64,000 nt of DNA from Medicago truncatula (GCF_003473485.1 NC_053049.1:31641292-31705291); one strand, 5' to 3'; counted from the first letter of the stretch, positions 1-11,301 are shown. Numbers and translations: made by a program. Notes: generated by a model from the sequence alone, not told the origin.

Positions 1-207
1 ATCTAATAGATACTATTTGAAATTATAATCATATGTTATCTTTCCTTCAGAAACAAAAATAAAAAATAAAAAATCATATGTTAGTTTTATTTGTATAAAT
101 AAGTGACTTACCTTACACTCAAACCCATATTATATACACACTTTGTTTGTCAACAAAACTTGTTCTCTTTGATTTTTGGAGTTTTTTTTTAACAATCATT
201 GACAACG

Positions 208-390
208 ATGAATGCGTATGGATATTTTCACATTTGCTTTGAATATGAAAACACCTTCACGAGGGCAAGCACATTGGGTAGACATGAAAGGATTGATATG
301 ATACACCCAATAACATGTCTGCTATGTTTAGAAGTATTTCCAGATGCTCCACAATATCTTTCACATATGGACTATGCTCATTCGGGATAG
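208..390 (+). CDS. Possible small C2H2 zinc-finger protein (60 aa)
   Basis: This short reading frame starts at the first ATG (208) and ends in TAG at 388-390. Its C-terminal part has a clear C2H2 spacing: Cys-x2-Cys-x12-His-x4-His in the segment CLLCLEVFPDAPQYLSH plus the following MDYAH. The N-terminal part reads like a decayed finger (FTRASTLGRH) whose second Cys is Tyr. A TATA-like stretch lies near 129-137. A further coding-like stretch at 608-739 could be a second exon, but splicing at the GT next to the stop would itself create a stop. It could be a true small gene, a truncated one, or chance. I do not recognise an orthologue. Confidence 0.4.
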   Translation: MNAYGYFHICFEYENTFTRASTLGRHERIDMIHPITCLLCLEVFPDAPQYLSHMDYAHSG

Positions 391-607
391 TTTAGTGAAA
401 AATTTGTTAGGTTTAACTATTTTAAGTTTTTTTTTTTTATCTTTTGAGGAGGTTTTGGTTGATATCCCCCTCCTCTTTATTTTGTAGCTCCCATTGTTTT
501 ATTATTTTTTGAGGTAGCACTACCTTAGATGTTCCTTCTCTTCACAAAAATAAAATAAAATAATACCTATATGAGTAACCATAAAGTAAAAATATATAAT
601 CCACAGA

Positions 608-739
608 CAAGAAGACCAAACCGTTTTCAACGTTTACTCTCCTAGCATATTTGTAACTCAAGAAGACTGTGACATCCACGAGATTAGTCGTCGTAAAGAG
701 TTGATTGAAATAATTTTTCAAGAAGAACTAAAAAAGAAT
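608..739 (+). pseudogene. Orphan exon-like stretch downstream of the C2H2 frame
   Basis: A polar open stretch follows an AG acceptor at 605-606 and ends in TGA after the residues EELKKNG. It is rich in Glu, Asp and Lys (for example QEDCDIHEISRRKELIEI), unlike a translation of random AT-rich DNA. It may be the second exon of the zinc-finger frame at 208-390, with the intervening 217 bases being an intron. Phase does not join the two without a stop, so I call it a remnant. Product unknown. Confidence 0.3.
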
Positions 740-864
740 GGTTGATGTATGCACAAGTTCTATTCACAAAATTAGATAACTTTTATTTATTAAAGTTTAT
801 GACTTTATATCCTTTTTTTTTTTTGAAAGAGAGATTCTATATTCTTATTTCTAAGAATTTATAT

Positions 865-1085
865 GATTTATAGTTTGCAGGCAGATTTTTATTCAGACCG
901 TTGTGGTATGCCTCGTTATAGGTTTCCTCTTGTAACTTTTCCCCCTCTTTTTTAATAATATTGTGAGTTTGACGATAGAGGATGGGGGTTCATCGGGGTT
1001 CCAACCTACTTGGGATGTTGATGTTTCCCCTTGATGCCTGTCCATACTCCTGATTTAGTGAGAGAGAAAAATCGGACCGTACATA
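865..1085 (+). mobile_element. LINE 3' end remnant
   Basis: This non-coding stretch matches by eye the 3' end of the truncated LINE at 46245-46575 and, inverted, that at 63328-63600. Shared landmarks include CCCCCTCTTTTT, GGATGGGGGTTCATC-like and CCTTGATGCCTGTCC. A shorter, more decayed copy of the same pyrimidine-rich segment lies near 445-530. No protein domain remains. Confidence 0.45.
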
Positions 1086-1502
1086 ATTTATCTTTGCATT
1101 AGATGAGTTTTTCTTTCAAAACCAATCCAAGAAGAACCGTGAACAACCCTAGGCTTAATATTTCCAATTTATAGTTTAGTATTAAATTCTTGTCTAATAA
1201 ACTAGTATAATTTCTAAATTTATCTATATATTATATTTAAAATTTATTTATCTAATTTTCTTGTATATATTTTTTATTAAAATATTATCATGATACTGTA
1301 TTTTTATAAATATGATCATGCCTAGAAATATATCTTTCTATTGTTAATTTTTATAAATATTTATTTTTGAATTCAAATCAACAAAAATTATTTACGATTT
1401 ATATATGTATAATATATCATATATAATAACAATTTTTTTAGGGATATTAACAAATGTGATGTATAGGAATAATTTAAAGCCGTACAATATCTAGAATTAT
1501 AT
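1086..1502. other. AT-rich spacer
   Basis: Very AT-rich DNA with no open frame, repeat structure or RNA gene that I can support. Confidence 0.5.
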
Positions 1503-1793
1503 ATGCGCATCTGGAATTGGCTAGCTCATACATTGTATACACCTTTACACTTTCAATCTTTGGAAGATTTATGGAAGTTGAGTAATAGGTTTTCCAACAA
1601 AAAATGTAAGGTGGTAATCAATGCAACCCTAGTTTTTACTATAAACTCTATTTGGTATGCTAGAAACCAAATTAGATTAATCAATGCAACCCTAGTTTTT
1701 ACTATAAACTCTATTTGGTACGCTAGAAACCAAATTAGATTTAATGATAGAAAGATTCCTTGGAAAAGTTCTATATCCTCCATAGTTTCAAAC
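1503..1793 (+). mobile_element. Non-LTR retrotransposon (LINE) coding fragment
   Basis: The open frame contains WARNQ-type motifs (SIWYARNQIRF, then KIPWKSSISSI) that are typical of plant L1-like elements between the zinc-finger-like RVT region and the RNase H domain. It has no reverse transcriptase core and is a short fragment. Inside it a 63 bp (21-codon) unit is tandemly duplicated, in frame. The open frame runs on into the inverted-repeat element that begins at 1794, so that element probably inserted into the LINE copy. Confidence 0.55.
1615..1740 (+). repeat. 63 bp tandem duplication inside the LINE fragment
   Basis: Two near-identical 63 bp copies lie at 1615-1677 and 1678-1740, each starting TAATCAATGCAACC. 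They differ at very few positions (for example TATGC versus TACGC), so the duplication is fairly recent. The length is a multiple of three and keeps the frame open. Confidence 0.85.
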
Positions 1794-2160
1794 ATAGTTT
1801 TAAAATTCGGATCGGACCGATCGGTCTGACCGGTCGAACTGTGAACCGAGGACGTGACCGATTCAGTCTGCTTATTGGATCGGACATGCAGTTGAACCGG
1901 TCAAAACTGATATGATTCGTTAAAAACCGGTGACTCGATCGGTTAGGTGAACCGGATCGGATCACTAAAGAAAAAATAGAAAAACTAAAGAAAAAAAAAA
2001 TCATAAAACAGAGCGACGAAAGGAAAGAAGATAATGGAAAAAAAAAATCACATAACAGAGAAATACAGCCACAGAAGGGGAGAAATAAAGAAGGCAAGAA
2101 CGAACATGATTGGAATGGAATTAATCAACTCGTGATTACCATGAGGAAAATTTTAGATTT

Positions 2161-3018
2161 GGGCTCTGTTTGGTAAAAATAGCGGATAGATAGCTTATAG
2201 CTGATAGCTGATGACTGATAGCTTATAGTTTATAGCTGATGACTGCTAACTAATAAGTTAGTTGAAGTGTTTGGTAAAACTAGCGGTTCAACTAGCTGAT
2301 AAATGTAAAATGACATAAAAGGGTATTCTTAATTCATAATAAAATTTATATCAATTTATATTCAAATATTTAGAATTTTGTAATTTAAATTACTTTTTTA
2401 AGTTATTTAAATTTATTAATCTAATATACCTTTTATATTATAAATTAAATTTTACATTTATTTTCATTTAAGTGTTTTTACTTTATAAAACAATTAAATG
2501 TATTATTAGCAAGGTAAGTGCTAAATAGACGTAAAACAATTTTTTTATAGGTATATTTAGTTCAAAATCAAGGTGATATATTTTCATTGAATAACAAAAC
2601 GAATATAACAAGTAAACAATAGATGAAGTAAAATTCCTTACATAAGAAAAATAAAAACATAGTGAATTGGTATATAGTGATTGCACATGCATTAACGAGG
2701 CATATTTGTTTTTTAAGGTTATAAACATATTTATTATACTAATGTGTTATTCCAAATTATAAGAGTAGTAATAAATTATAATGGGTAAAATTGGATTTTA
2801 GATAAAATAATAAGGGTAAAAATGGAAGAAAAGATGAGAAGCTATAAGCTGTAAGCTCAAACGCTACTTGGAATAGCTTCTTAAAAATAACATATAAGCT
2901 CGTGAAATAAGCTATAAGCTCGTAGTAAAAAACCGTTACTAAACAGAGCTTTTCTTATCAAACGAGTTTATAAGCTATAAGCTATAAGCTCATTTAGTGA
3001 GCTTACCAAACAGACCCC
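2161..3018. mobile_element. Nested TIR element with AGCTTATAGC subterminal repeats
   Basis: The left terminus GGGCTCTGTTTGGTAA and the right terminus TTACCAAACAGACCCC are inverted copies. Both subterminal regions hold many copies of AGCTTATAGC or TAAGCTATAAGCT. This is typical of non-autonomous plant DNA elements, probably hAT-like, although no 8 bp target duplication could be confirmed. No coding capacity is seen in its 858 bp. Confidence 0.6.
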
Positions 3019-3271
3019 ATATATGCTTTTTTATTTTAGATCTACTTGTTTGGATGGATGTAAATTTTGACTTGGAGAGAATAGAAGATGAAGGCAAGGG
3101 AGGAGGCGGCACTATACAGGTCCGCAACATAAAAAAAAATAGGTTATGTTTCAACTTTATTTGACATTAAGACCTAGCAGATTTTTTTATCGTAAAAGTA
3201 AACATTGGGAACTATCTTTGTACAATTATTGTTACCTTACCTCTTCAATTTTGCTTAAAGGCTTTTATTTT

Positions 3272-3662
3272 TAAATAGGCTTAAATATATCTTTCCTCCC
3301 TGCAAATATAGGCCATCTGAATTTTCGTCTCTGAAGTTACTAATCCTTCCAATCTATCCCTGCAAATATTAATCATTTGACTTTTGGTCCTAATTAGATT
3401 TTTTTCCTGAGGTGGGTTGCCATTAGCGACGTGGTGCCCATGTGGCAAGTGATGATTGAGCGAGGTGTTTGCTTAAATAGGTCTTTCATCCCTGCAAATA
3501 TAGGTCATTTGAATTTTCGTCCCTAAAGTTACTAATCAGATGTAATTAGGACTAAAAGTCAAATGATTAATATTTGCAGGGGCAGATTGGAAGGATTAGT
3601 AACTTCAGAGATAAAAATTCAAATGGTCTATATTTGCAGGGACGAAAGACCTATTTAAACCT
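3272..3662. mobile_element. Foldback MITE
   Basis: The two arms are inverted copies of a sequence containing CCTGCAAATATAGG and GAAGTTACTAATCCTTCC. A third, direct partial copy begins near 3472, so one arm was internally duplicated. The element could form a long hairpin. Non-coding. Confidence 0.7.
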
Positions 3663-3855
3663 TTTAAATATTATATTGTACACCTTTCTTAAGAAAAGTA
3701 TTAATTTCTTTTGTAATGACTGAGTTATACGATCGAGTCATTCGGTTTAATCCGGTTCCATCATGCGGTTCAACCAGTGACCCAATTGTTCAACCAATAA
3801 CTCAGTGATCCAATAACCTAACCGAGTCAATGACCGGTCCGAATTTTAAAACTAT

Positions 3856-4729
3856 ATCTAAAACGAACACAATGAAATAATGTAAAGAACAACACACAAA
3901 ACTCATCAAACCATACAACCAATGAGAAAGAAGCCCCACACGACAATTGATTGAAGCCCCACATAACCATACAAGTTGAAGGTGGTGACACAAATAAAAC
4001 CCCATCACCAAAAATAGGAAGAAAAGCATCTCGGAGATACAACCAATCCATACCGCCTCGCACAATTATTACGAGGGGTCAAATATTAAAAAGAAATAAA
4101 ATATATTTTAAAAACTAATATATTAAACTTAATCAATAAGTAAAATAAATTTATAATAATTTTTACTTATATTTAATGAACCGACAACGAAGAAAATAAA
4201 AGTTAAACAATAGTTAGTTATAAAAGTTGAGCTTTATAGAGTTGTAAGAACTTAAATTTATCCATAATTGACACCAAACTAAATATACTATCAATATTTG
4301 TGCAATATCATCTCTTTTTAAACCAACAAAATTGTTTGGAGTAGGCAAATAATATATTAATGGAGTAGCTACATATAAACCTATACCAATTTTCAAGTTT
4401 TTCTTAGGCTTTTGGGGTAGCCAATGCTACCCCATAACTATGAAGGGAATTGCCCCTGCATGCCGCGATGACAGAGGTCTCTGCAGTGACATAACATAAT
4501 GAATCACCAAAAGCTAACACCGTTTCATTTTCGTTTGAGAATTTGTTGGACACATGATATAAAAATTAAATTCTAGTTTATTTTATTTAAAAAAATATAT
4601 TAGCATGTAGTTTTAAAAATTGTACATCACCCATAGAATTTCCCCCATAAATTATAGAGCGTGGTTTAACATTTTTGTTTCGTCCCATTTTTTTACGAGA
4701 GTAAAAAGGAAAGGAGAGAATTCAAAAAA
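3856..4729. other. Intergenic DNA upstream of PHS1
   Basis: Mostly AT-rich. A minus-strand open stretch (about 3860-4063) has no recognisable domain and is less AT-rich than its surroundings; it may be a decayed exon. The last 100 bases, with the purine-rich leader GGAAAGGAGAGAATTC just before 4730, are the likely PHS1 5' leader. Confidence 0.4.
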
Positions 4730-7700
4730 ATGGCGGGAACAGTTGCAGTGAGATCAACAACAACAAACTCACTGAGTGACGAGTGGGAAATTTCCTTCGC
4801 AAGATTCATTCCTTTTCCACATTCTTCCATCACTTCTTCTTCATCCTCCGATCTTCACCCTCTCCCTGTTCGCCTCCGTAACCGTCCTCCACGTGGCACA
4901 TGGATCTCCTCCTCCACCTCCGCTTTCCTCCGTTTCTCCTCCGATCTCAACTTCTCCGATGTCGTCCTCACCGTTGCATTCAACGCCAAACTCCTTGTAA
5001 CTCCGATAACTTTTCCTTTTTCGATTTCGTTTCTGTTTTCGCTATTACGTAATCCATGCAACTGAATTTTGATTATCGGAAGTGACGAAGCTTGATTCAG
5101 TGTTTTCGGAGTGTTTGTATATTTTTTGTGTGTATTGGATCGGAAGTGATTTTGTTGAGGAAAACGTTTTTACTGAATTGAATTGTGAAATTCTGTTGCG
5201 TGATATTTGACAGGAAGATCACTATGTTCCGAAGCTGAATTTTAGTGTTTTCGAAGTTTTTTTTATATGATTTGAATCAGAAGTGATTATGTTGAGGAGA
5301 ACGTTATTTTGGGAATTTGAATTGTGATATTTGTTGTGCAGGAAGAACACTATGTTTCGAAGCTGAATTTCTCGTGGCCTCAAGTATCGTGTGATCCTGG
5401 ATTTCCTGCTAGGGGAATTAGAACTGTGCTTGTTAGTTACAGAGATTCTCGAGGCCAGGTCAGATTTTTTTTTTACTACATGATTATTTTGCTTAAGATG
5501 TTGTTAATTGATATATTCAAAGTGATTTACACCGATTAAATAATCAGATTAGTTCGTAAATTAGTTCTTGATGTACATTTCATTAATTTGGCCGTAATTG
5601 CAATTACATTACCGTTGAGGGACTTCTAAAACCTAGTTGCAACAATTGGGATTGTAGACTGCAATTTTGAACTAAAATGTTAGGACTGATTTAACTGAAG
5701 GAGTTCTATTGCGTTCGAGCAACTCATATTTTTGAAGGATCAACTTATATTTACTAGATTTTAATGTGACTTGAAAAGTTAGTCCATTGAATTCGTTCTT
5801 TTGAGTACTTTTTTGTAGTGGATTTCATAGCAATGTTAGGTAATTGCCTTTCTAACTTTATCTGTTCATGTATATGATTTTAGAAATAAATTTGTTCCTA
5901 ACACCTTATCGCTATTCCATCGTGATTTGTAACAATACAGTGTTGATTTGTCGTTTGTTAATGTTGAATGAACATAATAACAGTGTCGCTAGGGTAAGAC
6001 ATGGTTAATTTATTAAGTGAACAATAAATCTAGTCGCACACAGACACTGCCTTATTCAGACATATTATGATAATTGTGATGCTACTTTTCTTTTTGGCAG
6101 ATTCAAAAGTTTGCTATGAGGTTTCCATCAATCTATGAAACACAATCATTCATCAGTGCTTTGAAGGTAAAAGATGCTTAACATACTAAAATAAATCACA
6201 ACTAAAATAGAACCAGCGGTTGCACTTGCACTTATAAAACCATAGTCTTTGCTTGTTGATTTTTTCTGATTGTGTTCCTTCCCAGGAGATCCTGAAAGAT
6301 GACAAGGAGCCGGAACCTTTAAATATTGACTTTGGTTCAGAAATTTCGTCTCAGTCAGAATTTATGTCAACAAACAAGCACTCTTACAGGTATAAAAAAG
6401 TTGTCATTGGTTAGATTTTGTTGGAGTAATGGGAGGATGTGAATATGATATATTGACCATTTATTTAATTGTCATTCAGTTTCTATTTTTTATACACTAC
6501 CATTCACTGACCTGTTTTCTGTTTTCATCCTTTGTCTTTTCCTCCTACTCTTATGCGGAGTAAATATAGCTTCTCAGTACCGGATCCGACTCTTCAAAAG
6601 TAAGTAATACCAACCATTTATGAACAAATCAATAGTAGATATTTATATACATATACATAACAAATCAAGAGTGTATTGGATTATCAATAATTGATTTTCC
6701 CACTATAGTGGAGGAGCCAAATCCCTCATTACCTATATTGAAGTATCAGTTAACTTAATTGTGATGAAGCTTTGACACATATACTGAGCCTTGCTGTGTT
6801 TGTGCTTGTAGACCTTCTGAGGAACTGAGCTTTATGATTCCGGCTGCTAGTAGACCTTCTCAGGAACTGAGTTTTATGACTCCTGCTGACACTTACATTC
6901 CACAAATGCCAATATGTATGACAAATGAAGGAGTGCAACCTTCAGGGTTAGGAAGCCAAAACAAGGAAACAGCTCCTGTTCACAACTTTGAAAACATCCT
7001 TCCAGCTTTGCCACCCAGTTTTGCCTCATTCCTGATGGATTGCTCTGGTCTCAATCATGGTTGGTGAACTTTTTTGCTTTAAACTATTTGTTCTGGTTTC
7101 TATCACATCATATTTCATCTGAATACAATAATATATTGCAGCTCAACCAACTGTTACAGAGGAGAATGATCTCAAGTCCCAAATAGCGGTACATATTTTG
7201 GTTTTCACATTTTGCTTAGATGTTATGTTACTATCTGATGCTTTGATCACCACATGTCATTGATATGATGCTCATTGTGATATATAAGCTTTCTCTAAGT
7301 TATGAATATTTGAGAAGTACATCTTCTTAACTGATTATTTGTTACTTCTGATATTCTTTTCCTTTGATGCAGAAATACATGGAAGATTCTTCCTTCCAAG
7401 GTAGCACTCCCTCTTTCTTATTTCTTCTCTCTCTTACATTGATTAAACATGTCGCGCCATTTTATATATTTAGTTCTTGTCTTTTTTTCTCTTCAATTCT
7501 AGAGTGGAACATGAATGAAAAATTCTGAATCTTCTTTGGCTTGAATATAAAGTTTTGATATATCATGTACTTTTTATGTTCCTTAAATGTGTATAAAAGT
7601 TGTTAAGCACGCTTCTGATGCATTGCTTGTGCTATATCCATTTTTTGGTTAATATTGTATGGTGATGGTTTACTTAAATTTGAAGTCCAAAATACTAATG

Positions 7701-7779
7701 TACCATTTTCATGTTGTTAGATATGCTGGTCAAGGTGGAGAAAGTTATCAGCGAAATTGGGGGTGATATGTCCCTCTAG
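4730..7779 (+). CDS. PHS1: POOR HOMOLOGOUS SYNAPSIS 1 (PHS1), 9 exons, 321 aa
   Basis: PHS1 is a plant protein needed in meiotic prophase for homologous chromosome pairing and synapsis, reported to control nuclear entry of RAD50; it has no known enzymatic domain. Coding exons are 4730-4996, 5342-5458, 6101-6166, 6286-6389, 6570-6599, 6812-7059, 7142-7188, 7373-7400 and 7721-7779. All splice sites are GT-AG and the frame closes at TAG (966 nt). Recognition rests on EEHYVSKLNFSWPQ followed by GFPARGIRTV in exon 2, FAMRFPSIYE in exon 3, LPPSFASFL in exon 6 and the C-terminal KYMEDSSFQDMLVKVEKVI. Exon 6 contains a short internal duplication (PSEELSFM / PSQELSFM). The N-terminus is Ser/Thr-rich with an IxFARF motif. 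Intron 1 holds decoy copies of the exon 2 start. Length and domain order match full-length family members. Confidence 0.93.
5086..5370 (+). repeat. Tandem copies of the exon 2 start in PHS1 intron 1
   Basis: The motif CGAAGCT-GAATT and its upstream sequence recur at about 5086, 5230 and 5357, with periods of roughly 127-145 bp. The middle copy includes a near-perfect decoy acceptor and exon start (CAG at 5211-5213, then GAAGATCACTATGTTCCGAA), closely matching the real exon 2 start at 5342. Using the decoy would add an in-frame segment only until it runs into intron sequence. Confidence 0.75.
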
Positions 7780-8400
7780 TAGTCCAGGGCATTGGAAATG
7801 ACACACCGAGCAACTTAGCATCTCTTCATGCTTGGCTTTCTCTTGATTCTTCAATTCTCTAACAATCGGTTCAATCAATGGATAAACTTAGTCTTTGCTT
7901 CTTTTGTTGTTTCAGCACATTACAAAATTACAATGCCAAGAGCAATGCCAAAATTATCAAATGGTTTCTGTTTACAAAATCTTTTTGTTAATACAGCGAT
8001 CTCATAAATTTTTCAATTCAATCCGGTACAAAATTCTTTGCATTGAACTTTTTTCCACTTGTTACCAAATGATATGGAGCATAGTCCAAGTTATTCTCAT
8101 CTCAACTAAAGTCTAAAAAATAATGGTAAGTTTACCTAGGTTCCTAAAAATTTGCTTTAGATTAGTTGTGTGAAATGGCAAGTGAGGATGTTAAGATAAA
8201 TGAAAAAGCTTAAACCATCCAATGATCGATGCCACTTTTCTCCGGTCGTGATCTGCCATCGTTCACCACTAGTCCACTACACACACTGGAGTATATTAGG
8301 GAGCAAAGAATGACATTTGAAACTGCAAAAAAGGCAAAAATATAGGGTAGAAGCGAACTAAGTTGTAAACTTATTCTCCTGCAAACAGGACTATAGGTTG
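7780..8400. other. PHS1 3' region
   Basis: Likely 3' UTR and flank of PHS1, followed by AT-rich DNA. No gene or repeat is supported here. Confidence 0.45.
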
Positions 8401-8450
8401 AAGACAACCTATTTGTTTTTTTTTTGAAGGAAAAAGACAACCTATTTGTT
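8401..8450. repeat. Poly(T) micro-insertion with 17 bp direct repeats
   Basis: The repeat AAGACAACCTATTTGTT occurs at 8401-8417 and 8434-8450. Between them are 16 bases, eight T then GAAGGAAA. Read on the - strand the insert is TTTCCTTC plus poly(A). The layout is that of a retroposon with target-site duplication but almost no body. Confidence 0.85.
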
Positions 8451-9069
8451 AATGACCAGTTGGGTTGTCCCATTGAACAACCATCAATTTTCAGTTCAAA
8501 ATATTATTAAAATTAGAAGGCCATGTCTAATATCACAAAAAATAAGGATTGGTCTAAATTTGAGTTTGAGTTATTATATTTTTTCCCCTCATATGTCCAC
8601 TCCATTAAAGATAATCATATATTCAAGCTGTTGTGCATTAAACGTGAGTATCTCTCTCAACTAGGGTTACTTACAATCACTTGTAGCTTGTTTTCTTTCT
8701 ATAAACTCTAAGTCTCATAAGAAACCCCTCTTGCGGTATTCACCATGTATGTTTGGGAATAATAGCCACTATGACTCATTAAGCCATCAAACGAGGTTTG
8801 ACGTTCTCTAGACCGAGTCTAGCGTAGCTAACCATTAGACGTGGGAGGAAGCTAGCAGTTAGGGTATTACACAGTGAGAGAGAGGAGCAAGCAATTTGAT
8901 GGTGGAGTATGACCAAGTGGAAGACTTAATAACTATTTATAATAAGAAAAATAATATTTTTAATTGAAAAATATAAAGGAGATTGATATTTCCATAGACA
9001 ATTGTAACTGTTAAATTATTAATTTAGTGTCACATTATTTCATTTACAAATTGATACGAGTTTCCCATG
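8451..9069. other. Intergenic spacer
   Basis: No gene seen. A GC-richer stretch near 8745-8880 (GACCGAGTCTAGCGTAGC and neighbours) looks like a dispersed repeat fragment but I cannot classify it. Confidence 0.35.
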
Positions 9070-9257
9070 ATTACATGGATGAGATGATAAGAGATCTCTT
9101 CCAACTTCACTAGAGGTCTTGGGTTCGAATCCAGCTCTGACAATACAACAATGATAAATATCTTGAGTGTAAGATTTTCCATCAATTGCGATCCTACATG
9201 GCTCGACGGATTAGACTTTGTAGTTTCACGTCGAGGATACCCAACTTACACAAAAAA
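9070..9257 (+). mobile_element. tRNA-related SINE candidate
   Basis: The segment contains a tRNA-type B box (GGGTTCGAATCC at about 9121) and ends in an A-run (9250-9257). A box is not convincing and no target duplication was identified. The sequence after the B box (TTAGACTTTGTAGTTTCACG) recurs in decayed form near 30375-30400, which supports a dispersed repeat rather than a tRNA gene. Confidence 0.4.
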
Positions 9258-9599
9258 AATTTGATAAGTCAATGAACACTTACTGCATTTTGTCATGATT
9301 CATGCATCCTGTGGGGCATGCTTTTCATTTGTGTCACAAACATGCATTTTATGATGCGTTTATTATTTTTTTCCTTTTTTAATGACTAATTATATATTTA
9401 CAAATATCGGTTTTTAAATTTAATGCACACTTTTCTTTTAATGCGATTTGTGGTAACTCTTAATATTATTGTATTATTATTTCTATGAATAGAGTTTTTT
9501 TTTTATCTTCTTTTTCAAACATTAGATTAATATGTTAGTCGTCTAAGATCCATCTTTTCTTTAAATTTATCTTCTTTCATCGGAAAGATGTGGTGTTGG

Positions 9600-9800
9600 G
9601 ACACTTTTTGGCAGGAACCACCTCTATGCAATTACACACGTGGCGTCCAGGTCAGCTTTGACTTAGTCAAAATTGATCAGGGGGTCAAAACTGCAAAAGG
9701 GACAATACTTAGGGGTCAACTTTGTATTTTATTTTGTTAGAGGACCATAATCGCAACTTCTTAAAATATAGGGGGCCAAAACTGTTATTAAACCTAAATT
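9600..9800. repeat. Half copy of a foldback MITE family
   Basis: One arm with ACACGTGGCGTCCAGGTCAGC, GGGGTCAACTTTG and ATCGCAACTTCTTAAAATA is recognisable. It matches the right arm of the complete foldback element at 32182-32560. The opposite arm is missing. Confidence 0.55.
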
Positions 9801-10092
9801 TAATCTTTAAAGTAATGAATATAACGACTATCTAATGACACATTAAATGTCTATGTAACTCTCAACATGGACACCATATGATTGCCAAATGATTTTGGGG
9901 GATAAATATTGTGCTCTAGCCATAAAAAAGTTCAGCCAAAATCCATAATCCTTGTAACTAAAACACCTAATCGTCTTTCTCAGACTTTTTGAAAAAAGCA
10001 CATGCAGAGCTAAAATGCTCAAAGTGATTCTCTATTCAAGATTTAATAGAATAATTCTAGGAGCTATAATAATGTCCAAATGCAAAGATTAC

Positions 10093-10138
10093 ATTACAGA
10101 GAGTATGTTTAAAAAAAAAAAAAGATTACAAAGAGTAT
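10093..10138. repeat. Poly(A) micro-insertion with 14 bp direct repeats
   Basis: ATTACAGAGAGTAT at 10093-10106 and ATTACAAAGAGTAT at 10125-10138 (one mismatch) flank 18 bases made of GTTT, thirteen A and G. The A-run is on the + strand. Confidence 0.65.
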
Positions 10139-10412
10139 TTTTTATACTAGGACTAACATAACTAGACTACCATCATTAGTATGATTGCAATAAAATATAA
10201 CAATGATTAATAACTCTATTTCATATAATCCGAGACATATAACAATTTTAAGGAACAAATTCTCCTTACATTAATCCACCTTACATTAATGATGATTGGG
10301 TCTAGTGGAAAAACTTAATGAATTAAGATAATGCCTATAAGGATATTTTGTTTTTGTTTTTAAAGAAGTTAAAGTTACTCATCAAAATTAGTATTGACTA
10401 TTGAGTATAATA

Positions 10413-10877
10413 TTTAGGCTTAATTGCACTTTTGACCCCTATCTTTTCAAAAGTTGCGATTTTGACTTAATTTTCATCTTCACTTTTGTTCCTTTTTAAA
10501 GTAAACTCATATCTAGAATTCATAGTTTTTAATAAAATTTTGCAGAAAAAATTATAATATTATAAGAACTTCTCCAAAAAAAAAAAAAGAATTTTTTAAC
10601 AAAATATGAATTTAATATGAATTTTTATATTTTTGACGGTTAAAAATTCATATTTAATTTATGTTTTGTTAAAAAAATTCTAATTTTTTTTGGAAAGGAT
10701 TTTAACAATATTCTACACATTTCTGTACAATTTCATCAAAAAATACAAAAATGAACTCAAAAATAGGGACCAAAAATAGTGATTGAAAATTTTACAAGGA
10801 CTAAAAGTTGAAGGAAAATTTTAAAGGGACTAAACTGAAAAGTTGATATATTTATAGGGATCAAAAACATATTTAAC
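10413..10877. mobile_element. Foldback MITE
   Basis: The left end TTAGGCTTAATTGCAC pairs imperfectly with the right end, and a central inverted repeat (AATATGAATTT / AAATTCATATT around 10600-10660) could form a hairpin. Outer motifs CTTTTGACCCCTATC and GGGACC are shared with other foldback elements in the window. Confidence 0.55.
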
Positions 10878-11301
10878 TTTTTTTATTTATTTATTTTTTA
10901 TTTTTTTTTTCTTCAGGAAATAGCAGGGACTTACTTTATCCCTTTTCTTTTTAACTAAATTGATTCTTTTTCCTTTCCTTCCTTTTTAACCAAATAGATT
11001 CTTGCAGATTAGATATTAAAATTGAAAAAAACACGCGAAATGTTTCTTTTCTTCTATGTTAATTTCTGAGTGTTGCAAACGGCATCGTTTGGTCAGAATT
11101 CGCAGTCGTACATTCAAGTCTCAACCCACCTCAGCACGAATCTAACATCAATCTGAACACTGCAAAACCAGAAACTGAAATAACGAACATGATTCACCTT
11201 GAAACATTGCTTACTGAAACCTTTTCCCAATTCTTCTTCTGATCCGATCCTGATCCATTTTCGATCCGATCCGATCCGATCTAAGCTCGGAATCACTTCC
11301 A
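10878..11301. promoter_or_regulatory. Upstream region and 5' leader of AP-1 mu
   Basis: Pyrimidine-rich DNA is followed by a leader with a run of (GATCC)-like repeats, GATCCGATCC...GATCCGATCCGATCCGATC at about 11240-11280, directly before the start ATG at 11302. The repeat could vary in length. No TATA box is convincing. Confidence 0.4.

Larger units (their letters stand above)
1794..3855. mobile_element. 2.06 kb inverted-repeat element with CCGGT-rich ends
   Basis: The left end (ATAGTTTTAAAATTCGGA at 1794) is the reverse complement of the right end (TCCGAATTTTAAAACTAT ending at 3855). Subterminal DNA on both sides is rich in GGTTCAACCGG and GGATCGGACC motifs, a style common in plant repeats. 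I could not define a clean target duplication. No transposase frame is visible. It contains two other nested repeats (2161-3018 and 3272-3662). Confidence 0.55.

Noticed and set aside
1771..2097. 108-codon minus-strand frame rich in Phe and Ser
   Set aside because: It is antisense to purine-rich repeat DNA at the left end of the inverted-repeat element.
3802..4065. Two overlapping minus-strand open frames
   Set aside because: They run into the end of the inverted-repeat element, have no domain, and differ in frame over the same DNA. At most a decayed exon.
9115..9140. B-box sequence as a tRNA gene
   Set aside because: No paired acceptor, D or anticodon arms can be built around GGGTTCGAATCC; it is a SINE-like repeat. 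The same holds for the boxes at 19529, 27480, 31050 and 57890.
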